Shown here: positions 1-8,274 of the stretch, in pieces
Numbering within the stretch: position 1 is the first letter of the stretch
How the letters are laid out: each line of letters begins with the position of its first letter
DNA from: Deltaproteobacteria bacterium
GTDB taxonomy: Bacteria; Bdellovibrionota; Bdellovibrionia; Bdellovibrionales; Bdellovibrionaceae
Direction: 5' to 3'
DNA: 64,000 nucleotides
Assembly: GCA_017302835.1 (NCBI GenBank)
Contig: JAFLCC010000005.1
Span: 248,001-312,000, forward strand
Position numbers and translations under genes: made by a program
Notes under the pieces: generated by a model
Told to the model about the DNA's origin: nothing
The model's database searches: none
What the model saw: only the letters and a program-made list of their open reading frames with translations

Positions 1-463
1 GAAATGAACCCTTTTGGCAAGAAGTTGGTAGGATGTCAGAGCTATAATAATAGTCATTAGGACTTCCTTTATCAACAAGGATTTGTTGATTAGGCAGGAC
101 GATTCTAAAGTAGAACTGGATTTTAGTTCGAGTAAAAGAAGAGCGCTCAGCGATAGTTAAGTTATTTAATTGAACAGTCCAAGTGTAAGGCTGAGAGGCT
201 CGTAATTCAACTTTGTCATAGCCTTGCATCGATTGTTTAGAGAATGAATCATAAAAACCGTACACAAGAAAAACACGACTGCCCCATGGAAGGCTTGTAT
301 TTTGATATTCAAAATGAAAATCGGCTAAATTTGTTGAAAAATAAACACAGTTTGATGCAGAATACGCTCTTTCCCATAAATTTACAGTAGAAGCCTTTGC
401 AAAAACCGATGTAAAAAAAGAAAACCCAATAGCGAATATCAAGAATTTAAAATTCTTATTCAT
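1..463 (-). CDS. Secreted protein of unknown function, 3' end outside window
   Basis: An open frame starts at the ATG complementary to 461-463 and runs off the left edge without a stop (about 154 codons visible). The N-terminus (MNKNFKFLIFAIGFSFF, then TSVFA-KA) is a textbook Sec signal peptide with likely cleavage after VFA, so the product is probably periplasmic or extracellular. The rest is rich in aromatic and polar residues, with a Cys near residue 39 and another near the visible end that could form a disulfide. It is divergent from the agmatine genes. I do not recognise the family; the frame and signal peptide make it a likely real gene. Confidence 0.7.
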   Translation of the reverse strand, partial: MNKNFKFLIFAIGFSFFTSVFAKASTVNLWERAYSASNCVYFSTNLADFHFEYQNTSLPWGSRVFLVYGFYDSFSKQSMQGYDKVELRASQPYTWTVQLNNLTIAERSSFTRTKIQFYFRIVLPNQQILVDKGSPNDYYYSSDILPTSCQKGSF

Positions 464-656
464 AAAACCCCCATTTTTAGATAAATTATTAAAAGTTACA
501 AATTACAAATTACAAATCTAAAAGCATATTTCTAATCGAGGTCATTGCATTGGCTTTAAGCCCAGTCAATATTTATGGAATTTTTTGTAAACAATTCCTT
601 ATTTTTTTATGAAAACATCTGATATATATGACCGCACGGAATTCATAGGAGAATAA

Positions 657-1781
657 ATGGGTTTGGATAAAGAAACCAATAAGGAAAGAAAAATCGAAGA
701 AGTCAATTTCGCGAATTATCGACAGCCAGCAGAATGGGAAGCTCATGAGGCTGTTTGGCTTGCCTGGCCTTACGACAGGGAGTTATGGCAAGAAGACTTA
801 GAGAAAGCTCAGGCCGAGTTTGTTGGACTTTGTCAGGCCATTGTAGATTTTGATACGCAAACAGGAAAGTTTCGTGGGGAAAAATTAAATGTATTAATTC
901 CTACGGCTACAGCCTATCAGGAGGCAAGTGGGGCTTTGAAGGGGCTTCCTGTGAGCTTTTTTGAAATACCCTATGGTGATATTTGGCTTCGTGATACGGC
1001 TCCTATATTTGTCAGAAAAGAAAATAAACTTGCTGCCGCTTGCTTTCAATTTAATGGTTGGGGTGAAAAGTACAGGATGCCTGGCGATGAAAATGTGGCT
1101 TACAAAATCGCTCAAAGAGTGGCTCAGCAAAGTGGTGCCGCTCAGGTCGTTCATTCCTTTGTTTTAGAAGGAGGATCTGTGGAAGTCGATGGAGAGGGCA
1201 CTTGTCTTTCTAGTCGTCAGTGTCTGCTTAACCCCAATCGGAATCCAAATCTGAGCCCCAAAGAAGTGGAAGCCAAGGTTTGCAAAGCTTTAGGAGCTGA
1301 GAAAATGCTATGGGTAGACGAGGGGCTTTTGAATGATCACACCGATGGGCACATTGATACCATTGCTAGGTTTGTGGCTCCTGGGGTTGTTCTTTGCATG
1401 GAGGCTCAAACTTCCGATGATCCCAATCACGCAGCCCTAGCCGCTATAGCTCAGGCCTTGTCGGTACAGGTGGATGCTCAAAATCGTCGTTTGCAGGTGG
1501 GAAAAATCCCATCACCAGGATTAGTTCTAGATGAAGATGGAGAAATCATGCCCGCCAGTTATTTAAATTTTTATATTGGAAACTCGACAGTGGTGGTGCC
1601 GACCTATGGGAGTCCTTGGGATCAGGCCGCTGTTGACGCCATTGGTACGTATTTTCCAACGAGGCGTACGGTAGGTTTATCGGCAAAGGGCATTTTAACC
1701 GGAGGAGGAGCCTTTCACTGCATCAGTCAACAACAGCCTTATGGAGTATCTCTTGGAATATCTCTTGGAGTATCGAAATGA
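657..1781 (+). CDS. aguA: Agmatine deiminase (peptidylarginine-deiminase family)
   Basis: Hydrolyses agmatine to N-carbamoylputrescine plus ammonia in the cytoplasm. The 374-residue length matches the family. Visible signatures are the N-terminal PAEWEAHEAVWLAWP block, the EGGSVEVDGEGT stretch with the substrate-binding acidic residues, the LNDHTDGHIDTIARF block with the catalytic His, and the C-terminal GGGAFHCISQQQP with nucleophile Cys355. An AGGAG ribosome site lies 6-7 nt before the ATG. Its stop overlaps the start of the amidase gene by 4 nt (ATGA), so the two are translationally coupled and together make putrescine from agmatine. Confidence 0.93.
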   Translation: MGLDKETNKERKIEEVNFANYRQPAEWEAHEAVWLAWPYDRELWQEDLEKAQAEFVGLCQAIVDFDTQTGKFRGEKLNVLIPTATAYQEASGALKGLPVSFFEIPYGDIWLRDTAPIFVRKENKLAAACFQFNGWGEKYRMPGDENVAYKIAQRVAQQSGAAQVVHSFVLEGGSVEVDGEGTCLSSRQCLLNPNRNPNLSPKEVEAKVCKALGAEKMLWVDEGLLNDHTDGHIDTIARFVAPGVVLCMEAQTSDDPNHAALAAIAQALSVQVDAQNRRLQVGKIPSPGLVLDEDGEIMPASYLNFYIGNSTVVVPTYGSPWDQAAVDAIGTYFPTRRTVGLSAKGILTGGGAFHCISQQQPYGVSLGISLGVSK

Positions 1782-2677
1782 CAAATCCTGCGACAATATC
1801 TTCTGTTACTTCATCTGCAAGGTCTTCTGTATCATCCTCTGAGATACCTTCAATAACAAGGGTAGCAGCTCTTCAAGCCGCATTTTCCACAAATACCGCT
1901 GAGAATGTTTCTTTAATGCTGACAATGACGGAGCAAGCGGCAAGTAAAGGGGCTCAAATCATTCTCTTGCCTGAGCTTTTCGAAAATATTTATTTTTGTA
2001 CTTTTGAAAAAGAAGAATATTTTTCTTTAGCACGGCCGGCTTTGGAGCATCCGACACTTCTTCAGTTTCAAAAATTAGCTAAAAGATTAGGAGTTGTGAT
2101 TCCTGTTTCTTTTTTTGAAGTGGATGGACCCTGTTATTATAACAGCCTGGGAATGATTGATGCTGATGGCTCGCTTTTGGGGATTTATCGTAAGTCGCAT
2201 ATTCCTGATGGTCCTGGTTATGAAGAAAAATATTATTTTAGACCAGGCAATACAGGCTTTAAGGTTTGGTCCACTCGATTTGGAAAAATAGGTGTGGGTA
2301 TCTGTTGGGATCAGTGGTTCCCTGAATGCGCTCGAGCTATGATGCTTCAAGGGGCGGATTTATTGATGTACCCCACGGCCATTGGTACAGAACCAGAGGA
2401 TCCTGGTTTAGATACAAAGGACCCTTGGCAGAGAGCTATGATCGGGCATGCGGTTAGTAATGTGGTTCCTGTGGTTGCAGCAAATCGCATTGGCAAAGAA
2501 CCACGACAGTCATTCTATGGACATTCTTTTATTTGTAATCGTCGAGGTGATAAAGTCGCTGAGTTAGACGAAAAGACTCAAGGTTTTATCACAGCCGATT
2601 TTGATTTTTCTCAAATTCGCAGTCAGCGCGCTGCCTTTGGATTTTTTCGAGATCGAAGAGAAGATCTTTATTTCTAG
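1778..2677 (+). CDS. aguB: N-carbamoylputrescine amidase (nitrilase superfamily)
   Basis: Hydrolyses N-carbamoylputrescine to putrescine, CO2 and ammonia, the step after agmatine deiminase. The nitrilase catalytic triad is visible: Glu66 in LLPELFE, Lys in YRKSHIPDG, and Cys176 in GICWDQWFPE. FEVDGPCYYNSLGMID and the C-terminal AFGFFRDRREDLYF are typical of plant/bacterial CPA enzymes. The first about 28 residues are an unusual Ser/Thr-rich extension before the normal family start (VAALQAAF). The ATGA overlap with aguA supports the assigned start, though no internal Met offers a good alternative. The gene ends about 30 bp before the convergent HD-GYP-like gene. Confidence 0.92.
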   Translation: MTNPATISSVTSSARSSVSSSEIPSITRVAALQAAFSTNTAENVSLMLTMTEQAASKGAQIILLPELFENIYFCTFEKEEYFSLARPALEHPTLLQFQKLAKRLGVVIPVSFFEVDGPCYYNSLGMIDADGSLLGIYRKSHIPDGPGYEEKYYFRPGNTGFKVWSTRFGKIGVGICWDQWFPECARAMMLQGADLLMYPTAIGTEPEDPGLDTKDPWQRAMIGHAVSNVVPVVAANRIGKEPRQSFYGHSFICNRRGDKVAELDEKTQGFITADFDFSQIRSQRAAFGFFRDRREDLYF

Positions 2678-2707
2678 GCTTGATTTCAAAGTGTAAAAAG
2701 GTTGATT

Positions 2708-4045
2708 TCAAAAACTTGATTTTATTTTTTCAAGAAAAAGGATGCTGAAATGTTGGGGATTTTCCCTTTCTTGAGCATAGATCTTTCTTCTTACATCTAA
2801 AAACGAGGGTCGTTCTTTTCCTGGTTGAGGACGACATTCGATATCAACCCATTCATGGAACATTAGCAGAAAAGATTCGATAGGGATTTTTTCAGGTAAA
2901 ACCTGATTGGGAAATCCCGTTCGATCTGCTTTTTCATGGGTGCATAAAATGATTTCTTTCACCTTCTCTGAAAGCTGTAACTTTCGCTCTAATAAGGCAT
3001 TGAGGCTTATAACAGGATGGCTTTGATAGATTTGTAAATCGTCTAAAATGAGCCTCTTACGACCCTCTAAGGTATTAATATAATTTAACGAAGCTGGGGA
3101 TAAATCTAACAAACCAATATCACAGAATAACCCTGCCATTAAGATATCTTTTGGGTCTCCGACATGGGTCCGAAAACTTGTTAAAGCGGCCAGACAAGCG
3201 ATCACCATAGAGCGATCAGTGACACCCATGCTGCCAAATATGGACCTGTCAATAATTTCCCAGGGGTCCAAGACTTGAATTAGATTTTTCAAAAGGTTAT
3301 CGCAAAGTTCAGAAAATTTTTGAATCAAATCTTTGCCTTTTCCAAAGGACCCGGATTCTGCTTGATCTGTTAAAGTGAGCACTAAGTTTACATGAATGTT
3401 GGCTAGAGTTTGCAGTTGAACTCGACATCGACGGGACACACCTGTCGCAGAGCTATCTTGTTGATCGTTGATGTATTTTGAAAAAAGTTCTACTTGAGAT
3501 CGACGAACTTGAAGGTCCTCAGCTAACTTTAATTTATCAAGTCTTGGTTGATTTATCAAGGTCCCTGGGTGAATCACGGGAACAATTTTGTTATTTAATT
3601 TAAGTCTTGTGTAGACGGCAAAGTCGAGGACAGTTCCTTCTTTGAAATCATCGGCCCCTACAGGAATAAAACTTGTTTTAACCACTTGATTTAAAATATA
3701 TTCCAGTCGGATGGTTGTTAAATAGGCCGGAGCTAAAATAACGAAATTCCCTCCAGATTTTTTTACGAATAAAGCATCGGAAATGCTCATTCTTTTTGCG
3801 GCGAGAACCAAAATAAAAGCATCGGCAAAAAACTGACGAAGTGTTTGTACCTGACCGGCAACTTCTTCTTTTGCCTCAATATCGACGACAGAGATGAGTA
3901 TTAGTTTGGGAGTTAACTTCCCACTCACATCAATAACATCATCCAAGGCTTCATAACTAACCCAAGGTGATTGGGTGAAGTCCACAGCTTCTTTAAGTCG
4001 GTTCAAGAAATGATCTTTTACAGAAATGGAAATGATTTCACTCAC
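2708..4045 (-). CDS. Degenerate HD-GYP domain protein with N-terminal receiver-like region
   Basis: Last gene of a six-gene minus-strand signalling operon. The first about 120 residues look like a receiver-type alpha/beta fold without a clear phospho-acceptor. The C-terminal half (about 250-445) follows the HD-GYP layout: GLFCDIGLLDL stands where HDIGK is expected, YQSHPVISLNALL matches the Hp..g segment, and THEKADRTGFP stands where HHE..DGxGYP is expected. The HD histidine is Cys, the following Lys is Leu, and the first His of HHE is Thr. Metal-dependent cyclic-di-GMP hydrolysis is therefore unlikely, and a binding or scaffold role fits better. It starts 2 bp after the receiver gene stop, indicating one transcript. 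Confidence 0.75.
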   Translation of the reverse strand: MSEIISISVKDHFLNRLKEAVDFTQSPWVSYEALDDVIDVSGKLTPKLILISVVDIEAKEEVAGQVQTLRQFFADAFILVLAAKRMSISDALFVKKSGGNFVILAPAYLTTIRLEYILNQVVKTSFIPVGADDFKEGTVLDFAVYTRLKLNNKIVPVIHPGTLINQPRLDKLKLAEDLQVRRSQVELFSKYINDQQDSSATGVSRRCRVQLQTLANIHVNLVLTLTDQAESGSFGKGKDLIQKFSELCDNLLKNLIQVLDPWEIIDRSIFGSMGVTDRSMVIACLAALTSFRTHVGDPKDILMAGLFCDIGLLDLSPASLNYINTLEGRKRLILDDLQIYQSHPVISLNALLERKLQLSEKVKEIILCTHEKADRTGFPNQVLPEKIPIESFLLMFHEWVDIECRPQPGKERPSFLDVRRKIYAQERENPQHFSILFLEKIKSSF

Positions 4046-4047
4046 AT

Positions 4048-4437
4048 CTATGCCTTTTTTTGAGAAAAAACGTCTCCCATTTTTTTCTGCAAGACGGGAA
4101 TCGTTGCAGGTTTAATAATATATTGGGAAATTCCAAGACTGATGGCCTCGCTGATTAATTTCCCATCTGTTTCTGCGGAAAGCATGATAATGGGAAGGGA
4201 TCCAAATCGATCCTCTCTTTTCATGGCTTTCAACAGCTGAATGCCATCCATTTTAGGCATGACAATGTCTAGAAATAAGAGCTCAATCTTTTCTGATTTT
4301 AAAATGCTCAAGGCCTCTTCACCATTAGAGGCTTCTTTTATATCAGTATAGCCCATATTATGCAGAGACTTTTGCAACCAGACTCTGATTCCCTTCATAT
4401 CATCGACAATTAATATTCTTGTGTTAAGTGGAAACAT
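4048..4437 (-). CDS. CheY-like stand-alone response regulator receiver
   Basis: A single REC domain of 129 residues with no output domain. It shows the acidic pair (ILIVDDMK), the phospho-acceptor Asp in LLFLDIVMPKMDG, the Thr/Ser switch residue in IIMLSAE, and the conserved Lys in YIIKPA. It should receive phosphate from the operon's HPt/CheA-like kinase and act through protein contacts. Its start overlaps the end of the upstream CheX-like gene by 14 nt, and it is followed after 2 nt by the HD-GYP-like gene. This is consistent with tight co-translation and a shared pathway. Confidence 0.9.
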   Translation of the reverse strand: MFPLNTRILIVDDMKGIRVWLQKSLHNMGYTDIKEASNGEEALSILKSEKIELLFLDIVMPKMDGIQLLKAMKREDRFGSLPIIMLSAETDGKLISEAISLGISQYIIKPATIPVLQKKMGDVFSQKKA

Positions 4438-5179
4438 GGTTCACCTCTTCATTTAATTCCAATTCAAAATTTAGTTTATGATCAATTTCAAAAGACCAAC
4501 GATAGAGAGTCGGCCCCTTAGCCATTTCATTTTGGGAGGATAATTCTTCGGGGATGCCGATCTGTATTTCTTGATTTAATTTGTTTTCTCGGAGAATGGG
4601 TCTCAGAAGTCCGCAAAATAGATTTAATACTTCAGCAACTAAATCACTGGGAGGATAATTTTTAATTCCTTCTTTAGGAAATTGTAATATTTTATCTCCG
4701 CAAGCATTAAGCCCCTCTTGACTCATTTTAAGAGTCAAGAGATAAGTACTATTTGCCCTGTAGACCTCAACAGCAGCCTGGGCAGTTGAGGTAAACTCTT
4801 TGGTATGTTTGACTCGTTGGCTTTTTGGGAAAAAATGTTCCCAAAAAATTTCAATAAGTGAATTTAAAATGGAATCGAAGTCTTTCTCATTAATTTTTTC
4901 ATAATTAAACGGGGGTTTGCTAATAAAAAATATTTTCCTTTTATCGCTTTGATCTACTAAGGCTTCAAAACCTGGGGCTGCAATTAAAATAACTCTGGAA
5001 GAAATTTTAATTATTTTTTTTAACAAGGGCTTAAGTCGATCGAAATCTTGACTGGCATCGTCGGCGTTGGACAAGGTAATGATGCATTCGCTGCCGGGTT
5101 TTAAAATAGTGACGATATTTTCGAGATCCTCTTCTGTGACCTTTCTTTTTTTGAGATTAAACTCCTGCGCTTCTGTCAT
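4424..5179 (-). CDS. CheX/CheC-like phosphatase-fold protein with N-terminal extension
   Basis: A 251-residue cytoplasmic protein. The segment DLVAEVLNLFCG matches the CheC/CheX/FliY active-site pattern [D/S]-x3-E-x2-N, and a Pro follows 24 residues after the Asn (the usual spacing is about 23), within a C-terminal half that looks like a CheX alpha/beta fold. Proteins of this group dephosphorylate CheY-P. The N-terminal about 120 residues resemble a receiver-like fold but lack a clear phospho-site. A good SD (AAAGGA) precedes the ATG. It sits between two receiver genes, as expected for a receiver phosphatase. The assignment is by motif only; a non-catalytic relative is possible. Confidence 0.6.
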   Translation of the reverse strand: MTEAQEFNLKKRKVTEEDLENIVTILKPGSECIITLSNADDASQDFDRLKPLLKKIIKISSRVILIAAPGFEALVDQSDKRKIFFISKPPFNYEKINEKDFDSILNSLIEIFWEHFFPKSQRVKHTKEFTSTAQAAVEVYRANSTYLLTLKMSQEGLNACGDKILQFPKEGIKNYPPSDLVAEVLNLFCGLLRPILRENKLNQEIQIGIPEELSSQNEMAKGPTLYRWSFEIDHKLNFELELNEEVNHVST

Positions 5180-5194
5180 TGATAAATCCTTTTC

Positions 5195-5581
5195 CTATTT
5201 TATATTTCCAGAGGCTCGGCTCAAAACAACGCGAATGGCTTCGCGTATTTTATCTCCTTGAGGAGGTTTCGTCATCCATGCCATCACTCCAGCAGCTTTA
5301 GCCCGGGCCTTTAAGTCACTATTTCCTTCAGTGGAAATTACAAAAATAGGCAGGGTTTTTCCTTCCTCCAATTGCCTGATTTGTTCACACATGGTGATTC
5401 CATCCATATTTGGCATATTCACATCAGTGAGAATCAAAGAGATTTTTGGATTTTCTTTGAACTTGGCTATTCCTTCAAGACCGTCAGAAGCATCCGTAAT
5501 TACATGACCATCAGGTTCTAAAATAGACTGAAGTATTTTTCTTATTGTCATTGAATCATCAACTACAAGTATATTTGCCAT
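5195..5581 (-). CDS. CheY-like chemotaxis-type response regulator
   Basis: A single receiver of 128 residues, closer to classical CheY than its downstream paralogue. It has ILVVDDSMTIRKIL, LILTDVNMPNMDG with the phospho-acceptor Asp, PIFVISTEG with the switch residue, and AWMTKPPQ with the conserved Lys. An AGGAG ribosome site precedes the ATG. It lies directly downstream of the CheA-like kinase gene (45 bp) and upstream of the CheX-like gene (15 bp). It is the probable direct phosphotransfer partner of the kinase. Confidence 0.92.
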   Translation of the reverse strand: MANILVVDDSMTIRKILQSILEPDGHVITDASDGLEGIAKFKENPKISLILTDVNMPNMDGITMCEQIRQLEEGKTLPIFVISTEGNSDLKARAKAAGVMAWMTKPPQGDKIREAIRVVLSRASGNIK

Positions 5582-5625
5582 TAATTCTCCTAAGTCAGTA
5601 AAGGACTCTTGTCGATTGCTTCATT

Positions 5626-7500
5626 TTATTCATTGGTTTGAAAATGTAACTCAAATCGCGTGACCCCTTGGGCTGTTGAGGTGGCCTTGCAATTTCCTCC
5701 ATATTTTATACATATTTCTCGAACAGCTGCTAACCCTATCCCTCGGCCACTCATTTCTGAAATATTTGTTTTAGTTGAAAATCCAGGAGAAAAAATAAAG
5801 TCATTGATTTCTCCTTCAGATAGAGATTTGGCATGATCCCTAGTAATTAATTGTTGGGAAATAGCCTTTTCTAGTATTCTAGATGTATTAAGTCCGCCGC
5901 CATCATCTTCCATAAATAAAATTAAACCGTCATTAGATAAGATCGAACCAAGATGTAAAAGTCCTGTAGCCCCTTTTCCTTTAGCAACTCTTTCTGTAGG
6001 AGTTTCAAAACCATGATCAATTGAATTGTTTACGAGGTGGCTTAAACAGACTCTAATTTCACTCAACAGATCCAAATCTAACTGAAAATCACGATCCCAG
6101 GAAAAAATAATTTTTATTTTTTTACCTGTTTGTGAACTTGCAGTGCTGACCATTCCCATCACCATGGGTTCTAACTGACTTAAAGAGCTGAGTGAGATTT
6201 TTTTCAGATATTTTTCAAACTCGGTCTTGGATCGTTGGTTTGATACGGATTCTTTATAAAGTTTCCAAGGAGACCGATTTAAACTTTCGAAGTGCTGAGT
6301 TGGGGTGACCTTTGTACTGGCGTTTAGGATTTTCTCTAAGGCGACGATTTCTCGCCACTCATTAAGAAGTGCATCAATATTTGTATAGACAACTTCCCAA
6401 GAAAAATTATCTGACTCGCGCAATTTTGACTCAAAGGAATGGGTGATTTTTTGTAAATTACTTAATCCTGCCAATCGGGAATTTGCTTTCACCGAGTGAA
6501 GAACATTCATAAATGAATCGGATGTTTGTGTTAAGACACAGTCGCCTAGATCCGTAAAGAGGCGATGTAAATCAGACATCACAATTTCAAGAATCTGGGG
6601 GTCGGTTCTTTTTAATTGTATGGCGCGTTCTATGGATTGATCTTGAAGTAGTCGGCCCTTCTCATCGGCCTTTTCAGCTTCGACAATGAGCGTGCGATCC
6701 TCTATGATCACCAACAGACCCGAAACTTGTTCACCCCACGCAATAGATTGAACTTTAATTCCAAGATATCTACCTTTGTCGCCAATGGAATGAGGCAGGG
6801 GGTAGTAGATTTGTTTTGGAAAGGTCTCTGAAAGAATATCAAAATCTCTTAACGGACGATTGATCGAATTCATCATGGTTTTAAAACCTTCACGACCAGC
6901 GACGTCCATCCATTCCTTTGCGGGATCAAAAATAATTTCTTGGAGTGTTTTCCCAGCAATGTCTGATCTGCCTAACATAAAGCGAGTGTATTCAGAAAAA
7001 GCATCATCAATTCTTCCCAAAGAATTGACTGTAAAAATGCCTAAAGGAATACTTGAAAAAATATCATTTATTTTTTTCTGATAGGTCCTTAACAAAGTGA
7101 TGTCACGACCTTGAAGTGAATACAAAACTAAGTCTTTTTCAGCGAAATCTCCAAATCTGGAAACGGACCAAAGATAGGTTTTCTCAGAGCCTCGAACAAT
7201 AATTGGCATTTCAAAAGAGGATACATCTTTATCAGTGACGAGCCTTAACAGATGCCCTTGAATAAGGTTCCACTCTTCGCTTTCGATATGAGTGCTAAAG
7301 GAATAGCCAATGACTTGTTCTGGAACCAGACCAAAAAATTTACAACTTTCATGATTTGATTTAAAGATCCTTCCACGGCCATCAATGACTAAAAAAAGAT
7401 CTGGAAGGGTTTCAATGATCATTTCGGAGTTCTGTTTAGATCTTTCGATCAATTGAATTATTTGGTAACTTGCTTGGATGTCTAAACTTTGATTGATCAT
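5626..7500 (-). CDS. PAS-PAS-HPt-HATPase hybrid sensor kinase, CheA-like
   Basis: A 624-residue cytoplasmic kinase with no membrane segment. Two PAS-like sensory regions (about 25-140 and 145-275) come first. A histidine phosphotransfer domain (about 300-390) follows, with His335 in VLHSVKANSRLAGL. A CheA-type ATPase completes the protein: N box LSHLVNNSIDHGFE, then PTERVAKGKG, the G1 box MEDDGGGLN, FSPGFSTK and SGRGIGLAAV. It ends shortly after the ATPase, so the CheW-like docking domain of true CheA is missing, as is a recognisable P2. This suggests a soluble kinase that senses through PAS rather than a receptor array. The ATG overlaps the upstream CheX-like stop by 4 nt. Confidence 0.87.
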   Translation of the reverse strand: MINQSLDIQASYQIIQLIERSKQNSEMIIETLPDLFLVIDGRGRIFKSNHESCKFFGLVPEQVIGYSFSTHIESEEWNLIQGHLLRLVTDKDVSSFEMPIIVRGSEKTYLWSVSRFGDFAEKDLVLYSLQGRDITLLRTYQKKINDIFSSIPLGIFTVNSLGRIDDAFSEYTRFMLGRSDIAGKTLQEIIFDPAKEWMDVAGREGFKTMMNSINRPLRDFDILSETFPKQIYYPLPHSIGDKGRYLGIKVQSIAWGEQVSGLLVIIEDRTLIVEAEKADEKGRLLQDQSIERAIQLKRTDPQILEIVMSDLHRLFTDLGDCVLTQTSDSFMNVLHSVKANSRLAGLSNLQKITHSFESKLRESDNFSWEVVYTNIDALLNEWREIVALEKILNASTKVTPTQHFESLNRSPWKLYKESVSNQRSKTEFEKYLKKISLSSLSQLEPMVMGMVSTASSQTGKKIKIIFSWDRDFQLDLDLLSEIRVCLSHLVNNSIDHGFETPTERVAKGKGATGLLHLGSILSNDGLILFMEDDGGGLNTSRILEKAISQQLITRDHAKSLSEGEINDFIFSPGFSTKTNISEMSGRGIGLAAVREICIKYGGNCKATSTAQGVTRFELHFQTNE

Positions 7501-8054
7501 AGAAACTCGAATTCACCCGTGCCAACACTGGGATTTGAAATTTGTAACTGAACTAGTTTTTCTCTTGAAGAGGCTGTCATAAATTCAAAATAAAGTTGAA
7601 CGGTAAAACTTTTTCCTTCAGACTCATAAGTCGTCAGAAAGGTTTCAGAAGTAGGTGATTTAGAAAAGAAGAGATCGTCAAAGGCCCGAACCAGTAAAGG
7701 TAAAGACAATCCACTAGAAACGCCGCTGGCCTCAAAGGCTCTCTTCATGGTGCCGCCAAGTAGGTTTGCAAGCTCTTTCACGAAATCAGAAACGGTATTT
7801 TGTGATTTGTCTTCCAAACCACTCAAAGCACTTTTTCCAAGAGCTAATATATCAGATTCTTTACAATAGACTTTGATTGTTAATCTAAAATCAGAATTCG
7901 ATATAAGAATAATGGACATCCAGTTTTGAAAATACACTTCACTTTCATCATCCATCGGGTGAAATCGAATAAAATCATTCAAAAAATAGGTTTTAATTTG
8001 ATCTAAAAAATAAGTAAATATAGTCTGTGACAGTTTTTCCATTTTCTGATCCAA
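7497..8054 (-). CDS. CheX-like protein, first gene of phosphorelay operon
   Basis: A soluble protein of about 181-185 residues. SDFVKELANLLGG fits the CheX/CheC active-site pattern [D/S]-x3-E-x2-N, and a Pro lies 22 residues after the Asn, as in known CheX proteins. The flanking strands and the length are also CheX-like. It probably dephosphorylates a receiver of this operon or acts as its regulator. The annotated start is a TTG; an ATG four codons later (position 8042) is at least as plausible, and neither has a strong SD. It opens the operon, divergent from the clostripain-like gene across about 220 bp where the promoters must lie. Confidence 0.65.
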   Translation of the reverse strand: MDQKMEKLSQTIFTYFLDQIKTYFLNDFIRFHPMDDESEVYFQNWMSIILISNSDFRLTIKVYCKESDILALGKSALSGLEDKSQNTVSDFVKELANLLGGTMKRAFEASGVSSGLSLPLLVRAFDDLFFSKSPTSETFLTTYESEGKSFTVQLYFEFMTASSREKLVQLQISNPSVGTGEFEFL

Positions 8055-8274
8055 TTCAAAGAGACATTATTTTCACTCATTTGACATTAGCAGCTTCTAT
8101 TTTTAGTTGTCATTCATTCTAGAAAAACTCGTCTTTAGATTAGGACTAAAGTTAGCCTTTTTCTTAAAAGTATGACCAAGAAATGGAAATGGTCTCAGTT
8201 TTACAAACTAGTCTCTTCATTGCCTCAGTCTGTTTTAGAATAGAGTTTCAATTCAATTACAAGAGGGGGAACCT

